DNA of 64,000 bases from Silicimonas sp. (GTDB lineage Bacteria; Pseudomonadota; Alphaproteobacteria; Rhodobacterales; Rhodobacteraceae), in NCBI GenBank assembly GCA_022824525.1, contig JAJDZT010000089.1, positions 28,540 through 92,539 on the forward strand. The letters are read 5' to 3'. Position 1 is the stretch's first letter, and every line of letters starts with the position of its first letter. A model generated the notes under the pieces. It saw only the letters and a program-made list of their open reading frames with translations. It was not told the origin of the DNA and did no database searches. Below are positions 8,764-18,663 of this stretch, piece by piece. Made by a program: the position numbers and the translations under genes.

Positions 8764-9903
8764 ATGACGGAGTTTGGTTTTTCCCTTGGGGCCACGGATG
8801 GGCGCGCGCGCGCGGGGGTCATCCGCACATCTCGCGGCGACATACGCACCCCCGCCTTCATGCCTGTCGGCACCGCTGCCACCGTTAAAGCGATGCTCCC
8901 CGAAAGTGTGGCCGCGACGGGCGCGGACATCCTTCTTGGCAACACGTACCACCTCATGTTGCGTCCGACGGCCGAGCGGATTGCACGACTTGGCGGTCTG
9001 CACCGGTTCATGAATTGGGAGAAGCCGATCCTTACAGATTCAGGCGGTTTTCAGGTCATGAGCCTCGCGGGGCTTCGCAAACTGTCCGAAGATGGCGTGC
9101 AGTTCTCGTCTCACATCGATGGGTCAAAGCATATGTTGACCCCTGAGCGTTCGATGGAAATCCAGTCGTTTCTTGGGAGCGACATCGTGATGTGTTTCGA
9201 CGAGTGCCCGGCGCTTCCGGCAGATCGTGACCGCATCGCGGATAGCATGGAACTCTCTATGCGATGGGCGGCAAGATCAAAGGCGGCCTTTGGAGATCGA
9301 CCGGGGCATGCGCTTTTCGGCATCCAGCAAGGCGGCCTCGAGCAGGACCTGCGCGGCGAAAGCGCCGAAAAGCTGATCGAGATCGGGTTTGACGGCTACG
9401 CTGTCGGGGGGCTTGCTGTCGGCGAAGGACAGGAGGCGATGTTCGAGGTGCTAGATTATGCGCCGGACATGCTTCCTACGGACAAGCCAAGATACCTGAT
9501 GGGTGTCGGAAAACCGGATGACATCGTGGGCGCTGTGAAACGCGGGATTGACATGATGGACTGCGTGTTGCCGTCGCGCTCAGGCAGAACGGGGCAGGCA
9601 TTTACACGCCGCGGCGTCGTGAATATCAAGAACGCGCGCCATGCCGATGACCCCAGACCTCTTGACGAGGCTTGTGGTTGCCCGGCATGCCGAAGCTACT
9701 CTCGGGCCTATTTGCACCACGTGTTTCGATCTGGAGAAATGATTTCCGGCATGCTTCTGACATGGCACAACCTGCACTATTATCAGGCCCTTATGGAGGA
9801 CATGCGGCGCGCAATCCACGCCGGAGCGTTTGTGGAGTTCGAGCAGGAGTTCAAAGCTTTGCGTGCTGAGGGGGATATTCCTCCGCTACACTCACGCAAA
9901 TGA
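8764..9903 (+). CDS. tgt: Queuine tRNA-ribosyltransferase
   Basis: Exchanges guanine-34 for preQ1 in tRNAs with a GUN anticodon. The 379-residue product has the nucleophile-region motif [11 protein letters not shown], the second catalytic Asp in [17 protein letters not shown], and the zinc site [16 protein letters not shown] near residue 305. The start is the ATG at 8764, giving MTEFGFSL; the open frame upstream has no family similarity. No other queuosine genes (queA, queC-F) are visible nearby. It converges with the chemoreceptor gene. Confidence 0.97.
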   Translation: MTEFGFSLGATDGRARAGVIRTSRGDIRTPAFMPVGTAATVKAMLPESVAATGADILLGNTYHLMLRPTAERIARLGGLHRFMNWEKPILTDSGGFQVMSLAGLRKLSEDGVQFSSHIDGSKHMLTPERSMEIQSFLGSDIVMCFDECPALPADRDRIADSMELSMRWAARSKAAFGDRPGHALFGIQQGGLEQDLRGESAEKLIEIGFDGYAVGGLAVGEGQEAMFEVLDYAPDMLPTDKPRYLMGVGKPDDIVGAVKRGIDMMDCVLPSRSGRTGQAFTRRGVVNIKNARHADDPRPLDEACGCPACRSYSRAYLHHVFRSGEMISGMLLTWHNLHYYQALMEDMRRAIHAGAFVEFEQEFKALRAEGDIPPLHSRK

Positions 9904-9925
9904 GTTCAGGTGGTTGGCGTTCCGT

Positions 9926-12445
9926 TCAGGACGCTACGCGCTCCAAGTGAGACTGTTCGTTGACTTGCGTTGAAGGCCGTTTCGTCATGTCAGACACCTG
10001 AAAATGTGAAACGGCTTCTGCGAGACTGTCGGTTTCCTCACGCATTGCGTGCACAACGGCACTTGTTTCTTCGAACATCGCCGCATTCTGTTGGGTGGAT
10101 TGCTCCATCTCTGACACTGCAGAGCTGATCTCTGCGATGCCGGCTGATTGTTCTTCCGAAGCACTTACAATCTGCAAGACTTCGCGTGTCATGCCGGAAA
10201 TGGACACCTGGATGTTGTCCAGCGCTTCTCGGCTTTTGCACACGATCTCGACGCCTGTGCGAACCTGGCTTTCGCTCTTCTCGATGAGCGCGTTGATTTC
10301 GCGGGCCGCGTCTGCGGCGCGCTGTGCGAGGGTGCGCACTTCAGACGCCACAACTGCAAACCCTTTGCCGGCTTCGCCGGCACGCGCCGCTTCGACACCG
10401 GCATTCAATGCCAGGAGGTTTGTCTGGAATGAAATATCGTCGATCACATTGGTGATCTTCGAGATTTCGGAAGAGGAGGTTGCGATGCCTTCGATTGCGG
10501 CGACCATCTTCTTGCCAGCCTCCACCGCAGCGTTGGCCTCGACCTCTGTCGCCTCGGCGGCATTGCCCATTTCCCTGACCCCTCTCGACGTCGAACGAAC
10601 AGATTCCGTGAGTTCGTGTACCGCCGCTGACGTTGTTTCAAGCGCTTTGGCGGAGGACTCGGTTCTAATGGCAAGATCATTTGCGGCTTCTGAGAGTTCA
10701 CCGGTCGAGACTTTGACCGTTTGGGCACCCTCGGCGATTTGTCCGACGATTTCCGCCAGGTGAGCGCTGGTGTGATTTATCTTCTCGCCGATCTCGAGGA
10801 AGACGCCCTCATGGTTGCCCGACATACGTTCATCGAGATTCCCAATGGCGATTGCATCGAGCACTGTCATGACGTCGGAGAGCCCGCTTTCGGTGACTTC
10901 GCCGATCCGATTCACGCCCTCACAAAGTTCCGCAAAGACACCGTCCTTGTTGTCTGTCCGGAGACGTTGCGAGAAGTCTCCTGAAATGCACGCGGAAACA
11001 ACGGTGTTCAATTCGCGCACGGCCTGCTGACCGGCTTCGGCAACCTCTCGTTGAGCGCGAAGCGCTTCCTGATCGCGATTGCGTTGCTTTTCGACGACGT
11101 CTTCGGCGACAGTCATGATTTCATTCAGTCCTTCGCCCAGAATTTTCGAAGCACCTTGCAGGTCCCGCAGTCTCAGTCGCGCGGAAAAGTCCCCTTCGGA
11201 AACGGAGCCGACGACGCGCCGAATGCCATCGGCTGAACTCAATTCAAGCTTTTGCTGGCGCTCTGCGTCTTCGCGGCGCTGCTGCTCGGTTTGCTGGAAA
11301 ACAGCCAAAGCGTCGGTGATCCGGCGCAGGTCGCGTGGCGAAACGTCTGGAATTTCGCTATCGATGTCGCCCTCGGCGAGTGCGGCCACGCGATCGGCGG
11401 TCCGGGTGATGGCGGACACCACACGCCGGGCCAACAGAACTGTGGAGACACCGATGATGGTCATCAGGGCAGCAAGAAGCACAACAGTCGACAGAATGCG
11501 CTGCCACGATTGCGCCAACGCGTCGCCTGTCTTTTCCACAAGCTCTGCGGCGCCTAAATCTTCGATTTCCTTGATAAGGTTGATCTTCTGAGTGATGCTC
11601 TCAAACCAAACCTCGGGTTGCACCGCAGCAACCGCAGCCGCATCGCCGGAACGGATTGTCGCGCGAAGTTTTTCGACGACTTGAACAGTTTCGGCCGCCT
11701 TGAATTCGGATAGCGCTTCAAGAATTTCGTCTGATGCGATTTGTTCGTAGACTTCAAAGAGGACGTTTTGTTCTTCAACCAATGCGTTGAAACGTACCAG
11801 TGTCGCTGTCGGGACGATGCCATCAGCGCTGGCAGCCTGTGCAAGCGCCACGGCACCTGTTGCACGTTCGAGGCCCGCAAAATCCTTCGCTGTCATGAAG
11901 ATCGCATGCCTTTGTACGGCGCGCGCCGCGTCAGCATAGCTGATCGTCTTGCCCAATTCCGGGAGAATGGCGATGGCGGCGCGATTGAGCGCGGTGATGG
12001 TCGACACGGCCTCGGGAGTTGTCACATCCAAACGGTCAATACGATCACGAAGCTCAGTCATTCCTTGGATGCGCGTGCGCACGTCCTGGATGCGATCAAG
12101 CGTTGGAGACCCGGCTGGCAAGACACCCTCGACCACTTCGGATGTGCTTAGGAAGCCGGCAATCACGGCGTCGCTCTCAGCCCGGCGCGTGGGAAGCGCG
12201 TCGGCGAAGTTTCCTCCGTTGCTGGAGATGAAGCCGGCACTTGCGCCGCGCTCTTTCTGAAGTTCATGGGTCATGGCGCCTATCCTGGCTGCCAATTGGG
12301 TTTTCAACGCGTCTGCCTGCAGTTTCTGACGCTCCTGCAGCATGCCGCCAATTTGCGGCCCGGCGAATGTCAGCGCGACCACGAATCCGGATGCTGTGAG
12401 GATCAACATCATCTTCGAAACAGACAGCTCAAGGAAGCGACGCAT
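9926..12445 (-). CDS. Methyl-accepting chemotaxis protein with NIT (nitrate/nitrite-sensing) sensor domain
   Basis: An 839-residue chemoreceptor. A first membrane helix (about residues 11-32) precedes a periplasmic region with the NIT-domain motif [12 protein letters not shown] second helix ([17 protein letters not shown], about 320-340) leads into a HAMP domain ([23 protein letters not shown]) and a second HAMP-like stretch ([15 protein letters not shown]). The cytoplasmic signalling domain ends with the hairpin tip [20 protein letters not shown], intact but with Gly in place of the more common Ala. There is no C-terminal CheR-docking pentapeptide; the tail is polar. No che genes are adjacent, so it is an orphan receptor. 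NIT domains bind nitrate or nitrite in characterised proteins; the ligand here is inferred. Confidence 0.92.
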   Translation of the reverse strand: MRRFLELSVSKMMLILTASGFVVALTFAGPQIGGMLQERQKLQADALKTQLAARIGAMTHELQKERGASAGFISSNGGNFADALPTRRAESDAVIAGFLSTSEVVEGVLPAGSPTLDRIQDVRTRIQGMTELRDRIDRLDVTTPEAVSTITALNRAAIAILPELGKTISYADAARAVQRHAIFMTAKDFAGLERATGAVALAQAASADGIVPTATLVRFNALVEEQNVLFEVYEQIASDEILEALSEFKAAETVQVVEKLRATIRSGDAAAVAAVQPEVWFESITQKINLIKEIEDLGAAELVEKTGDALAQSWQRILSTVVLLAALMTIIGVSTVLLARRVVSAITRTADRVAALAEGDIDSEIPDVSPRDLRRITDALAVFQQTEQQRREDAERQQKLELSSADGIRRVVGSVSEGDFSARLRLRDLQGASKILGEGLNEIMTVAEDVVEKQRNRDQEALRAQREVAEAGQQAVRELNTVVSACISGDFSQRLRTDNKDGVFAELCEGVNRIGEVTESGLSDVMTVLDAIAIGNLDERMSGNHEGVFLEIGEKINHTSAHLAEIVGQIAEGAQTVKVSTGELSEAANDLAIRTESSAKALETTSAAVHELTESVRSTSRGVREMGNAAEATEVEANAAVEAGKKMVAAIEGIATSSSEISKITNVIDDISFQTNLLALNAGVEAARAGEAGKGFAVVASEVRTLAQRAADAAREINALIEKSESQVRTGVEIVCKSREALDNIQVSISGMTREVLQIVSASEEQSAGIAEISSAVSEMEQSTQQNAAMFEETSAVVHAMREETDSLAEAVSHFQVSDMTKRPSTQVNEQSHLERVAS

Positions 12446-12501
12446 CTATGGCTCCTAAACCAAACTACGTGCGCTCCTCTAAACGGGTCTTCTTAATGAA
12501 G

Positions 12502-12524
12502 GGTGAGGACGATTTGACCTCACC
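12502..12524 (-). terminator. Weak hairpin downstream of mazG
   Basis: A 7-base inverted repeat (12502-12508 with 12518-12524) with a 9-base loop lies between the mazG stop and the chemoreceptor start on the same strand. There is no T-tract, so terminator function is only suggested by position. Confidence 0.3.
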
Positions 12525-12537
12525 AGCTCCCATTCTG

Positions 12538-13344
12538 TCAGTGTTCAACAGCTTTCGCTGCTTGCCACAGGGCTTCCATCTCTTCCAGCGAGGCTTCGCG
12601 CGGGGTTTGCCCCATTTCTGACAAGCCATCCTCGACATGGGCGAAGCGGCGTTCAACTTTTGTATTCGTGCGTCGAAGTGCGGCTTCCGGGTCGATATCC
12701 CAATGGCGGGCGAGGTTCACGAGCGCGAACAGGATGTCGCCAAACTCATCTTCAAGGGCATCCTGCTCCCCGGACAGCTTTGCTTCGCGCAATTCGCTGA
12801 TTTCCTCGCCGATTTTATCGAGAATGGGCTCCGGATCACCCCAATCGAACCCAACCCGTGCGAGACGCTTCTGCAATTTCAAGGCGCGCAGAAGGGCGGG
12901 CAGGCCAAGCGCGACCGCTTCAAGGGTGCGTTCCTCACCTTTCAATGCGCGCTCGGCGGCCTTGGCGGCCTCCCAATCGCGGGTTTGTTGTTCGGCGCTT
13001 TTCTTGTTGCTGTCGTCACCGAAAACATGCGGGTGCCGGTCGATCATTTTCTGCGTCACCTGCCGAGCGATGCTTTCGGTGTCGAAGTGACCCGCTTCGT
13101 CCGCGATCTGGCCATGGTAGATCACCTGTAGCAGGAGGTCGCCCAATTCCCCTTTCAGGTCATCCCAAGCTTCCCGCTCAATAGCATCTGCAACTTCGTA
13201 GGCTTCTTCGATGGTATAGGGCGCAATGGTGGCGAAGGTCTGTTCTATATCCCAGGGACAGCCCGCTTCGGGATCACGAAGGCGTCTCATGACCTCAATC
13301 AGGCGCGGCCAGCCTTCGGGCGTGTCAAAGATCGGATCGGACAT
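12538..13344 (-). CDS. mazG: Nucleoside triphosphate pyrophosphohydrolase MazG
   Basis: Hydrolyses (d)NTPs to NMP and pyrophosphate, a house-cleaning and stress-linked activity. The 268-residue product has the two MazG domains expected of the E. coli-type enzyme. The first carries CPWDIEQTFATIAPYTIEEAYEV with ELGDLLLQVIYH; the second carries EEISELREA with EDEFGDILFALVNLARH. The metal-binding EExxE/ExxD residues are present in the first domain. It is divergent from the agmatinase gene, with 78 bases between them that must hold both promoters. Confidence 0.95.
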   Translation of the reverse strand: MSDPIFDTPEGWPRLIEVMRRLRDPEAGCPWDIEQTFATIAPYTIEEAYEVADAIEREAWDDLKGELGDLLLQVIYHGQIADEAGHFDTESIARQVTQKMIDRHPHVFGDDSNKKSAEQQTRDWEAAKAAERALKGEERTLEAVALGLPALLRALKLQKRLARVGFDWGDPEPILDKIGEEISELREAKLSGEQDALEDEFGDILFALVNLARHWDIDPEAALRRTNTKVERRFAHVEDGLSEMGQTPREASLEEMEALWQAAKAVEH

Positions 13345-13422
13345 CGGGCGCTCCTTGGCAGTTCTTCCGCGCGAGAGTAGGTTCCATGCTCAAACTGGCT
13401 TGTCCACCGAAAGCGAGGCGGA

Positions 13423-14379
13423 ATGGCGCTGGAAGATGCAAAACACGAGGTTGATCGGGCCGTGTCCGGTCTCTCCACCGGTCTTGGTTATGAAAACCCG
13501 TTTGCGGGTGTGGTGTCCTTTCTGCGCCGCCCGTACACGAAGGATGTCAGCGGCTTTGATCTGGCGGTGACCGGGGTGCCGTTCGATCAGGCGGTCACTC
13601 ACCGTCCGGGCGCTCGTTTCGGACCGCGCGCGATGCGGGAAGCGTCCACATTAATGGCTGGCGATGCGCCATATGGGTGGGGATATTCGCCGCTGGATCG
13701 ATTCAAGGTGGCAGACGCAGGCGACATGGCTTTCGACTATGCCGCCGTTCCGGACGTGCCGGGCCGGATCGAGGCCCATGTGGCTGACATAGTGAACAAA
13801 GGTGCCGCTTGCCTACTGATTGGGGGGGACCACTCGGTCGCGCTGCCTTCGCTTCGTGCGCATGCGGCGCGTCATGGTCCGTTGGCTTTGGTGCAATTCG
13901 ATGCGCACCCGGATACCTGGACAGACGACGACCCGTCCCGCGTTGATCATGGGACCTTTGTCTACAAGGCGATTGCCGAAGGTCTGATCGACGGAAGCCG
14001 AACCATTCAAATCGGCACAAGGGTGGAAATCGAGGATGAAGCCCCAAATGGCATCACACGGATTGATGCCCGCGCCGTTCACTCGGGCACGGATGTTGGC
14101 GCACGCGTTCGTGAGGTCGTCGGGGACACACCGGTTTACCTGAGTTTCGATATTGATGTACTGGACCCGGCCTTTGCGCCGGGCACCGGCACTCCGGTTT
14201 GTGGAGGGCTCTCGACCGCTCAGGCCGCTGTTACTCTGCGGTCCCTTGCGGGTGTAAATGTTGTGGGAATGGATGTCGTTGAGGTTTCGCCGCCCTATGA
14301 TCATGCGGGCGTCACCGCACTGGCCGGCGCACATGTTGCTTATGATTTGATTGCGCTTTGGGGATGGAACCGGACATAA
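13423..14379 (+). CDS. speB: Agmatinase (ureohydrolase family)
   Basis: Cleaves agmatine to putrescine and urea, or a related guanidino compound. The 318 residues carry all manganese ligands of the ureohydrolase fold: GGDHSVALP, QFDAHPDTW, and SFDIDVLDPAFAPGTGTP. The C-terminal VVEVSPPYD is also typical. Agmatinase is the usual annotation for this subfamily in Rhodobacteraceae, but guanidinobutyrase or guanidinopropionase activity cannot be excluded. A gamma-glutamylpolyamine-synthetase-like gene lies far away at 47.5 kb. The frame of the next gene opens before this stop. Confidence 0.85.
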   Translation: MALEDAKHEVDRAVSGLSTGLGYENPFAGVVSFLRRPYTKDVSGFDLAVTGVPFDQAVTHRPGARFGPRAMREASTLMAGDAPYGWGYSPLDRFKVADAGDMAFDYAAVPDVPGRIEAHVADIVNKGAACLLIGGDHSVALPSLRAHAARHGPLALVQFDAHPDTWTDDDPSRVDHGTFVYKAIAEGLIDGSRTIQIGTRVEIEDEAPNGITRIDARAVHSGTDVGARVREVVGDTPVYLSFDIDVLDPAFAPGTGTPVCGGLSTAQAAVTLRSLAGVNVVGMDVVEVSPPYDHAGVTALAGAHVAYDLIALWGWNRT

Positions 14380-14420
14380 AACAACCTACCGTTAGTAAAG
14401 TTTCACTATGGCGTTCACGA

Positions 14421-14873
14421 ATGAGCACCTTACTTTCACTGCTGGGGCTTTGCCTCTTCGTCCTTGTTGCGTTGCGGTTTGTACCTGCCGACGGCGAGCC
14501 GTTTCACGAGGACCCGGCACAAGCTGACCGACAACGCTCAGAATTCCGGCTGATTGGACGGGAGGCGCCAAGATACCACGTCGATGCCGACACCTTGTTG
14601 GAGGCGTTCTCAAGCATTGCTCGGTCGAGATGGAACGTCTTTCTGGTCGAAGGCAGCGTTGACGGAGGGATGATGACGTTTGTGTCGCGATCCACCGTTT
14701 TCGGATTTCGTGATTACATCACCGTAAAGGCAACCGACGAAGCAGGCGGGGCCAAACTTTCGGTTGTCTCCCGGCCTCGCTTCAACGTCTATGACTGGGG
14801 CGTCAACAAGAAGCGGTTAAGCCGGTGGCTTGGCGAGTTGGAACAGGCGGTCGGTGGGCGAAGGCTCGAGTGA
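14421..14873 (+). CDS. DUF1499 membrane-anchored protein
   Basis: A DUF1499 protein with one N-terminal membrane helix (LLSLLGLCLFVLVALRFVPAD). The domain follows with DADTLLEAFSSIARSR, then FVSRSTVFGFRDYITVKATD and a final WGVNKKRLSRWLGEL. The family has no assigned function. The start is uncertain: an in-frame ATG at 14364 overlaps the end of speB and adds 19 residues, while the ATG at 14421 gives a compact N terminus ahead of the helix; neither has a good ribosome binding site. The 3' end overlaps the convergent small periplasmic-protein gene by 57 bases. Confidence 0.75.
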   Translation: MSTLLSLLGLCLFVLVALRFVPADGEPFHEDPAQADRQRSEFRLIGREAPRYHVDADTLLEAFSSIARSRWNVFLVEGSVDGGMMTFVSRSTVFGFRDYITVKATDEAGGAKLSVVSRPRFNVYDWGVNKKRLSRWLGELEQAVGGRRLE

Positions 14874-15104
14874 AGACGATATGCATCCGTCCCCGGTATC
14901 GCGCCAGATCGGTACATTGAGCGACATGTCGCACTGCGCCATGAAGGCCCGGCCATCGACGACAAGACAAATGGTCTCGCCAAGCTCAACCCGAAGGCCT
15001 TGTGTGTCGGTGCAATAGCAATCGATCGTCTTTCCGCCTGGGCCGGTCACATCCGCCAGTGCGGGGGCACCCATCACTGCAAGAATGAAGACAAAACGTT
15101 TCAT
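14817..15104 (-). CDS. Small cysteine-containing exported protein, function unknown
   Basis: A 95-residue protein with a clear signal peptide (KRFVFILAVMGAPALADVTG, cleavage after ALA). The mature part of about 78 residues has five cysteines (in IDCYCTD, ETICLV, QCDM and DGCISS), so disulfides in the periplasm are likely. I do not recognise a named family, although similar short proteins are common in Rhodobacteraceae. The frame is open far upstream, but the signal peptide fixes the start at 15104. Its last 57 bases run antisense to the end of the DUF1499 gene. Confidence 0.7.
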   Translation of the reverse strand: MKRFVFILAVMGAPALADVTGPGGKTIDCYCTDTQGLRVELGETICLVVDGRAFMAQCDMSLNVPIWRDTGDGCISSSLEPSPTDRLFQLAKPPA

Positions 15105-15185
15105 GTCAGCAGAATAGCAAGGATGCATGGCCCTGCCTAGTCTGTGCAAGCTTGACCTGCCGCGGACGATGGGAGAGAGGAGGGC

Positions 15186-16241
15186 ATGATCCCGCTCGAG
15201 ACACTGACCCAGATCCGTGAACGCTTTCAGTTCCTTGAGGCCAAGATGGCCGGAGGTGCGGAAGCGCATGAAATCGCGGAACTTGCGCGTGAATATGCCG
15301 AGTTGAAACCAGTCGTGGCTGAGATCGAAGACTACACAGCCATGCAAGACGCGCTGGCTGACGCCGAAGAGATGCTTTCCGATCCCGAGATGAAGGCGCT
15401 GGCAGAGGAGGAGCTGGCCGGCCTGAAGGAGGCCATTCCCGAGGCAGAGCACAAATTGAGGCTCGCGCTTCTGCCGAAAGACGCCGCCGACGCACGCCCG
15501 GCGATCATTGAAATCCGGCCCGGAACCGGTGGAGAGGAAGCGGCACTCTTCGCAGGAGATCTTCTACGCATGTATCAGCGCTATGCTGAAGCCAAAGGCT
15601 GGAAATTCAATGTGATCGAGCTTGCTGAAACCGAGTTGGGTGGCATCAAGGAAGTCGTTGCCAACGTCTCGGGGGAGGGGGTCTTCGCCCGGCTCAAGTT
15701 CGAAAGCGGTGTCCATCGGGTTCAGCGGGTGCCAGAGACCGAGTCGGGCGGTCGCATTCATACTTCCGCGGCGACGGTTGCGGTTCTGCCGGAAGCTGAA
15801 GAAGTCGACATCGACATACCCGCCAACGATATTCGCATTGATACGATGCGCGCGTCCGGCGCGGGGGGGCAGCATGTGAACACCACGGATAGCGCGGTTC
15901 GCATCACGCATATCCCGACAGGCATCGTGGTCACGTCATCCGAGAAGTCGCAGCACCAGAACCGGGCAATCGCCATGGCGCATTTGCGCGCAAAGCTGTT
16001 CGACATGGAACGCCAGCGTGCTGCGGACGAACGTGCCGCCGACAGGAAGGCACAGGTCGGCTCCGGTGACCGATCCGAGCGCATCCGAACCTATAACTTC
16101 CCGCAAGGGCGAATGACGGATCACCGGATCGGGCTGACGCTTTACAAGCTTGGCGAGGTGGTCGGTGGCGATTTGGACGAGACCATCGATGCGCTGATTG
16201 CGGCGGATCAAGCAGAACGGTTGGCGGAGCAGGGCTTGTGA
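15186..16241 (+). CDS. prfA: Peptide chain release factor 1
   Basis: Reads UAA and UAG stop codons and triggers peptide release. The 351-residue protein has the GGQ catalytic motif at residues 227-229 within [16 protein letters not shown], and a Pro-x-Thr codon-recognition motif (P183-E-T185), which marks RF1 rather than RF2. The C-terminal [13 protein letters not shown] is typical. It heads the conserved prfA-prmC-DUF4167 order. RF1 is the factor that would terminate at the TAG that interrupts the epimerase gene at 62617. Confidence 0.97.
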   Translation: MIPLETLTQIRERFQFLEAKMAGGAEAHEIAELAREYAELKPVVAEIEDYTAMQDALADAEEMLSDPEMKALAEEELAGLKEAIPEAEHKLRLALLPKDAADARPAIIEIRPGTGGEEAALFAGDLLRMYQRYAEAKGWKFNVIELAETELGGIKEVVANVSGEGVFARLKFESGVHRVQRVPETESGGRIHTSAATVAVLPEAEEVDIDIPANDIRIDTMRASGAGGQHVNTTDSAVRITHIPTGIVVTSSEKSQHQNRAIAMAHLRAKLFDMERQRAADERAADRKAQVGSGDRSERIRTYNFPQGRMTDHRIGLTLYKLGEVVGGDLDETIDALIAADQAERLAEQGL

Positions 16242-16275
16242 CGCGGTCAATCGCGAAAGGCCGGTTGGTTTGCCG

Positions 16276-17040
16276 ATGACCGATGCAGACGCGGCGGATC
16301 TGCTTCGGAGGGCTGGCGTTGACGGCGGAGAAGCCCGAAAGTTGCGCCGACTTGCCGAGGATACCGGCAGGCTTTTCGACGATCTTGTAAAGCGTCGCGT
16401 TGCCCGCGAGCCGTTTTCGCACATTGCCGGATACCGGGATTTCTGGAGCCACAGATTTCGGGTGAACTCTCATGTTTTGGACCCGCGCCCTGAAACGGAA
16501 CTTCTGGTGGAATTGGCGTTGGAGCATCCCTTTTCGAAGGTGCTGGACCTTGGAACCGGGTCTGGCTGCATCGTGATTTCACTTTTGGCCGAGCGACCGG
16601 AGGCTCGGGGCGTCGGTACAGATGTTTCCGAAAAAGCGGTGCTCCTCGCGGGGGAAAACGCCGCTGAGATCGGTGTCGCGGATCGACTGGTGCTGCCATT
16701 GTCTGACTGGTTCGAAGATGTGGGCGGACGCTACGACCTGATCGTATCGAACCCACCCTATATTCGGTTGGACGACATGCCGAACCTTGCGCCAGAGGTG
16801 AGGGACTACGAGCCGCATGGGGCTTTAACAGACGATGGCGACGGGCTTTCCGCATATCGCGCAATTTCCGAGGGAGCATCGGATCACTTGGTCGAAGGTG
16901 GCCGGTTGCTTGTAGAAATCGGGGCGGATCAGGCTGAAGCTGTCCGAGAAATCTTTTCTGCGGCAGGCCTTGCAGATGTTGCGGTGCACACCGACTTGAA
17001 TGGAAAGGACCGGGTGGTCGCGGCGAGGCGGCGAAGCTGA
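16276..17040 (+). CDS. prmC: Release factor glutamine methyltransferase
   Basis: Methylates the Gln of the GGQ motif in release factors, using SAM. The SAM-binding motif DLGTGSG (residues 91-97) and the catalytic SNPPYI (158-163) are intact. At 254 residues it is some 25-30 shorter than many homologues, because the N-terminal helical domain is abbreviated. The only in-frame ATG fits at 16276. A GTG that overlaps the prfA stop (GTGA at 16238-16241) is the position where homologues often begin, but its frame closes after 13 codons. That leaves open either a genuinely short form or a small frameshift near the start. Confidence 0.9.
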   Translation: MTDADAADLLRRAGVDGGEARKLRRLAEDTGRLFDDLVKRRVAREPFSHIAGYRDFWSHRFRVNSHVLDPRPETELLVELALEHPFSKVLDLGTGSGCIVISLLAERPEARGVGTDVSEKAVLLAGENAAEIGVADRLVLPLSDWFEDVGGRYDLIVSNPPYIRLDDMPNLAPEVRDYEPHGALTDDGDGLSAYRAISEGASDHLVEGGRLLVEIGADQAEAVREIFSAAGLADVAVHTDLNGKDRVVAARRRS

Positions 17041-17271
17041 AAACACAGCCGGATCTCGCTCAAACACCTTGCAACAATGCGCATTTATCCGAAAAAATGT
17101 CTTGGCAAGGCCGTTTCCACTCGATACACATTTTCACGCAATCGGCGGAGCGTCTGCTGTCTCCCCCGAAGATTTGCCAAATCCAAGCACGGACGGAACG
17201 CTTCATTAGGAACGCGTGTCCCATGGGAGGAACCGTGCTTCACCAGACCAAAGGCTGGACTGTAAACGCTT

Positions 17272-17832
17272 ATGAGATCTTCAAAGTCACGATCGCGGTC
17301 GAAGAATAACCGCAACCGTTCGATGGGTAACGTCGTAAACCGGGTTTTCGATTCATCCGGGCCCGAAGGCAAGGTTCGCGGAACGCCGCAACAAATCATT
17401 GATAAATATAATCAATTGGCCCGGGACGCACAGTTGTCGAACGACAGGGTGGCAACCGAAAACTTCCAGCAGCACGCGGAACACTATTTGCGGATGCTTG
17501 CGGAAGCTCAACGTGAGCAGGCCGAGCGTCAGGCGCAGCAACAGCAGCAAAATCAGGACCGTCAGCAGCGAAACAACAACCCGCAAAATGATGGCAATCA
17601 GGGTGGTCAGAACGCTCAGAATGCACAGCCAAACGGGCGTGAGCAGGACGCGTCCGAGCGTCCTCAGCCTGCTCCTCAGGGCGATGTCATGGACGTCGAT
17701 ACCCAGGCAGAAAGCGATAGCCCGCTGGTAGAGACGCCCGAAAATCGTCAGCCACGGCAACGCAAGCCGCGGAAGAAGCCCGAACCGCAGCCTGAGGCGC
17801 ATGAACAGCCTACGCCCGATGCCGCTGAATAG
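17272..17832 (+). CDS. DUF4167 family protein (putative RNA-binding)
   Basis: A 186-residue alphaproteobacterial DUF4167 protein. The conserved N-terminal domain (residues 1-75) is very basic at the start (MRSSKSRSRSKNNRNR) and continues with NRVFDSSGPEGKVRGTPQQIIDKY and a helical stretch with QQHAEHY. The rest is low-complexity and disordered: a Gln/Asn-rich section at about 80-125, then an acidic Pro-rich and finally basic tail. It sits after prfA-prmC as in many relatives, with a 231-base gap. A role in RNA or ribosome function is inferred from that context only. Its stop abuts the convergent rsmA. Confidence 0.88.
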   Translation: MRSSKSRSRSKNNRNRSMGNVVNRVFDSSGPEGKVRGTPQQIIDKYNQLARDAQLSNDRVATENFQQHAEHYLRMLAEAQREQAERQAQQQQQNQDRQQRNNNPQNDGNQGGQNAQNAQPNGREQDASERPQPAPQGDVMDVDTQAESDSPLVETPENRQPRQRKPRKKPEPQPEAHEQPTPDAAE

Positions 17833-18663
17833 TCAGGTATCAAGTTGACGTGCGAGCGCACAAAATCGCTCTAGATCAATAGTTTCTGCGCGCGCCTTCG
17901 GGTCGATTCCAGCGGCCTCCAACTTGCGCTCGATATCGTCATAGCTCTTCAGGCTGGCGCGAAGCATTTTTCTGCGCTGTTGAAATGCTTTCGCGACAAC
18001 AGTACGCAGAATGGCCGGATTGGCTGGATACAAGGGCTCTGGGCGGGCCTTCAAGTGAACAACAGCAGATCTGACCTTTGGCGGTGGGGTAAACGCCTGC
18101 GGCGGCAAATCCATGACAATGTGCGCCTCACTTCGCCATTCGGCGAGTATCGAAAGGCGTCCATAGGCTTTCGACCCGGGCTTTGCGACGATCCGCTCGG
18201 CCACTTCGCGCTGAAACATGAGCGTGAGGCTTTCCCAAAATGGTGGCCATTCCGGTGGATCGAGCCAGTTGGTCAGTAAGGCCGTGCCGACATTGTAGGG
18301 CAGGTTGGCCGCGATTTTCACCGGTGTGTTCAGGTGATGCGAAACGTCGATCTCCAGTGCGTCGCCCTGTACGATGACCAGCCGTCCCGGATAGGCATCT
18401 GAAATCTCCTCGAGCGCGGGAATACAGCGCTCATCCTTTTCTATGACCACAACCTTGCGCGCCCCCGATGCCAGAAGACCGCGTGTCAGGCCACCTGGGC
18501 CCGGACCGATTTCAAGCACGTCCGCATTCGACAAATCGCCTGCGGCTCGCGCAATTTTTGCGGTCAGGTTGAGGTCGAGGAGAAAGTTCTGTCCAAGTGA
18601 CTTGCGTGCGCTGAGGCCGTGCCGCTGGATAACCTCTCGTAAAGGGGGCAGGTTATCTATCAA
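17833..18663 (-). CDS. rsmA: 16S rRNA (adenine1518/1519-N6) dimethyltransferase
   Basis: Dimethylates two adenines in helix 45 of 16S rRNA late in 30S assembly. The 276 residues include SLGQNFLLD, the SAM loop [15 protein letters not shown], and the catalytic [11 protein letters not shown]. It is the last gene of the lptF-G-D-surA-pdxA-rsmA operon, and its start overlaps the pdxA stop by 4 bases. It converges with the DUF4167 gene with no gap. Confidence 0.97.
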   Translation of the reverse strand: MIDNLPPLREVIQRHGLSARKSLGQNFLLDLNLTAKIARAAGDLSNADVLEIGPGPGGLTRGLLASGARKVVVIEKDERCIPALEEISDAYPGRLVIVQGDALEIDVSHHLNTPVKIAANLPYNVGTALLTNWLDPPEWPPFWESLTLMFQREVAERIVAKPGSKAYGRLSILAEWRSEAHIVMDLPPQAFTPPPKVRSAVVHLKARPEPLYPANPAILRTVVAKAFQQRRKMLRASLKSYDDIERKLEAAGIDPKARAETIDLERFCALARQLDT

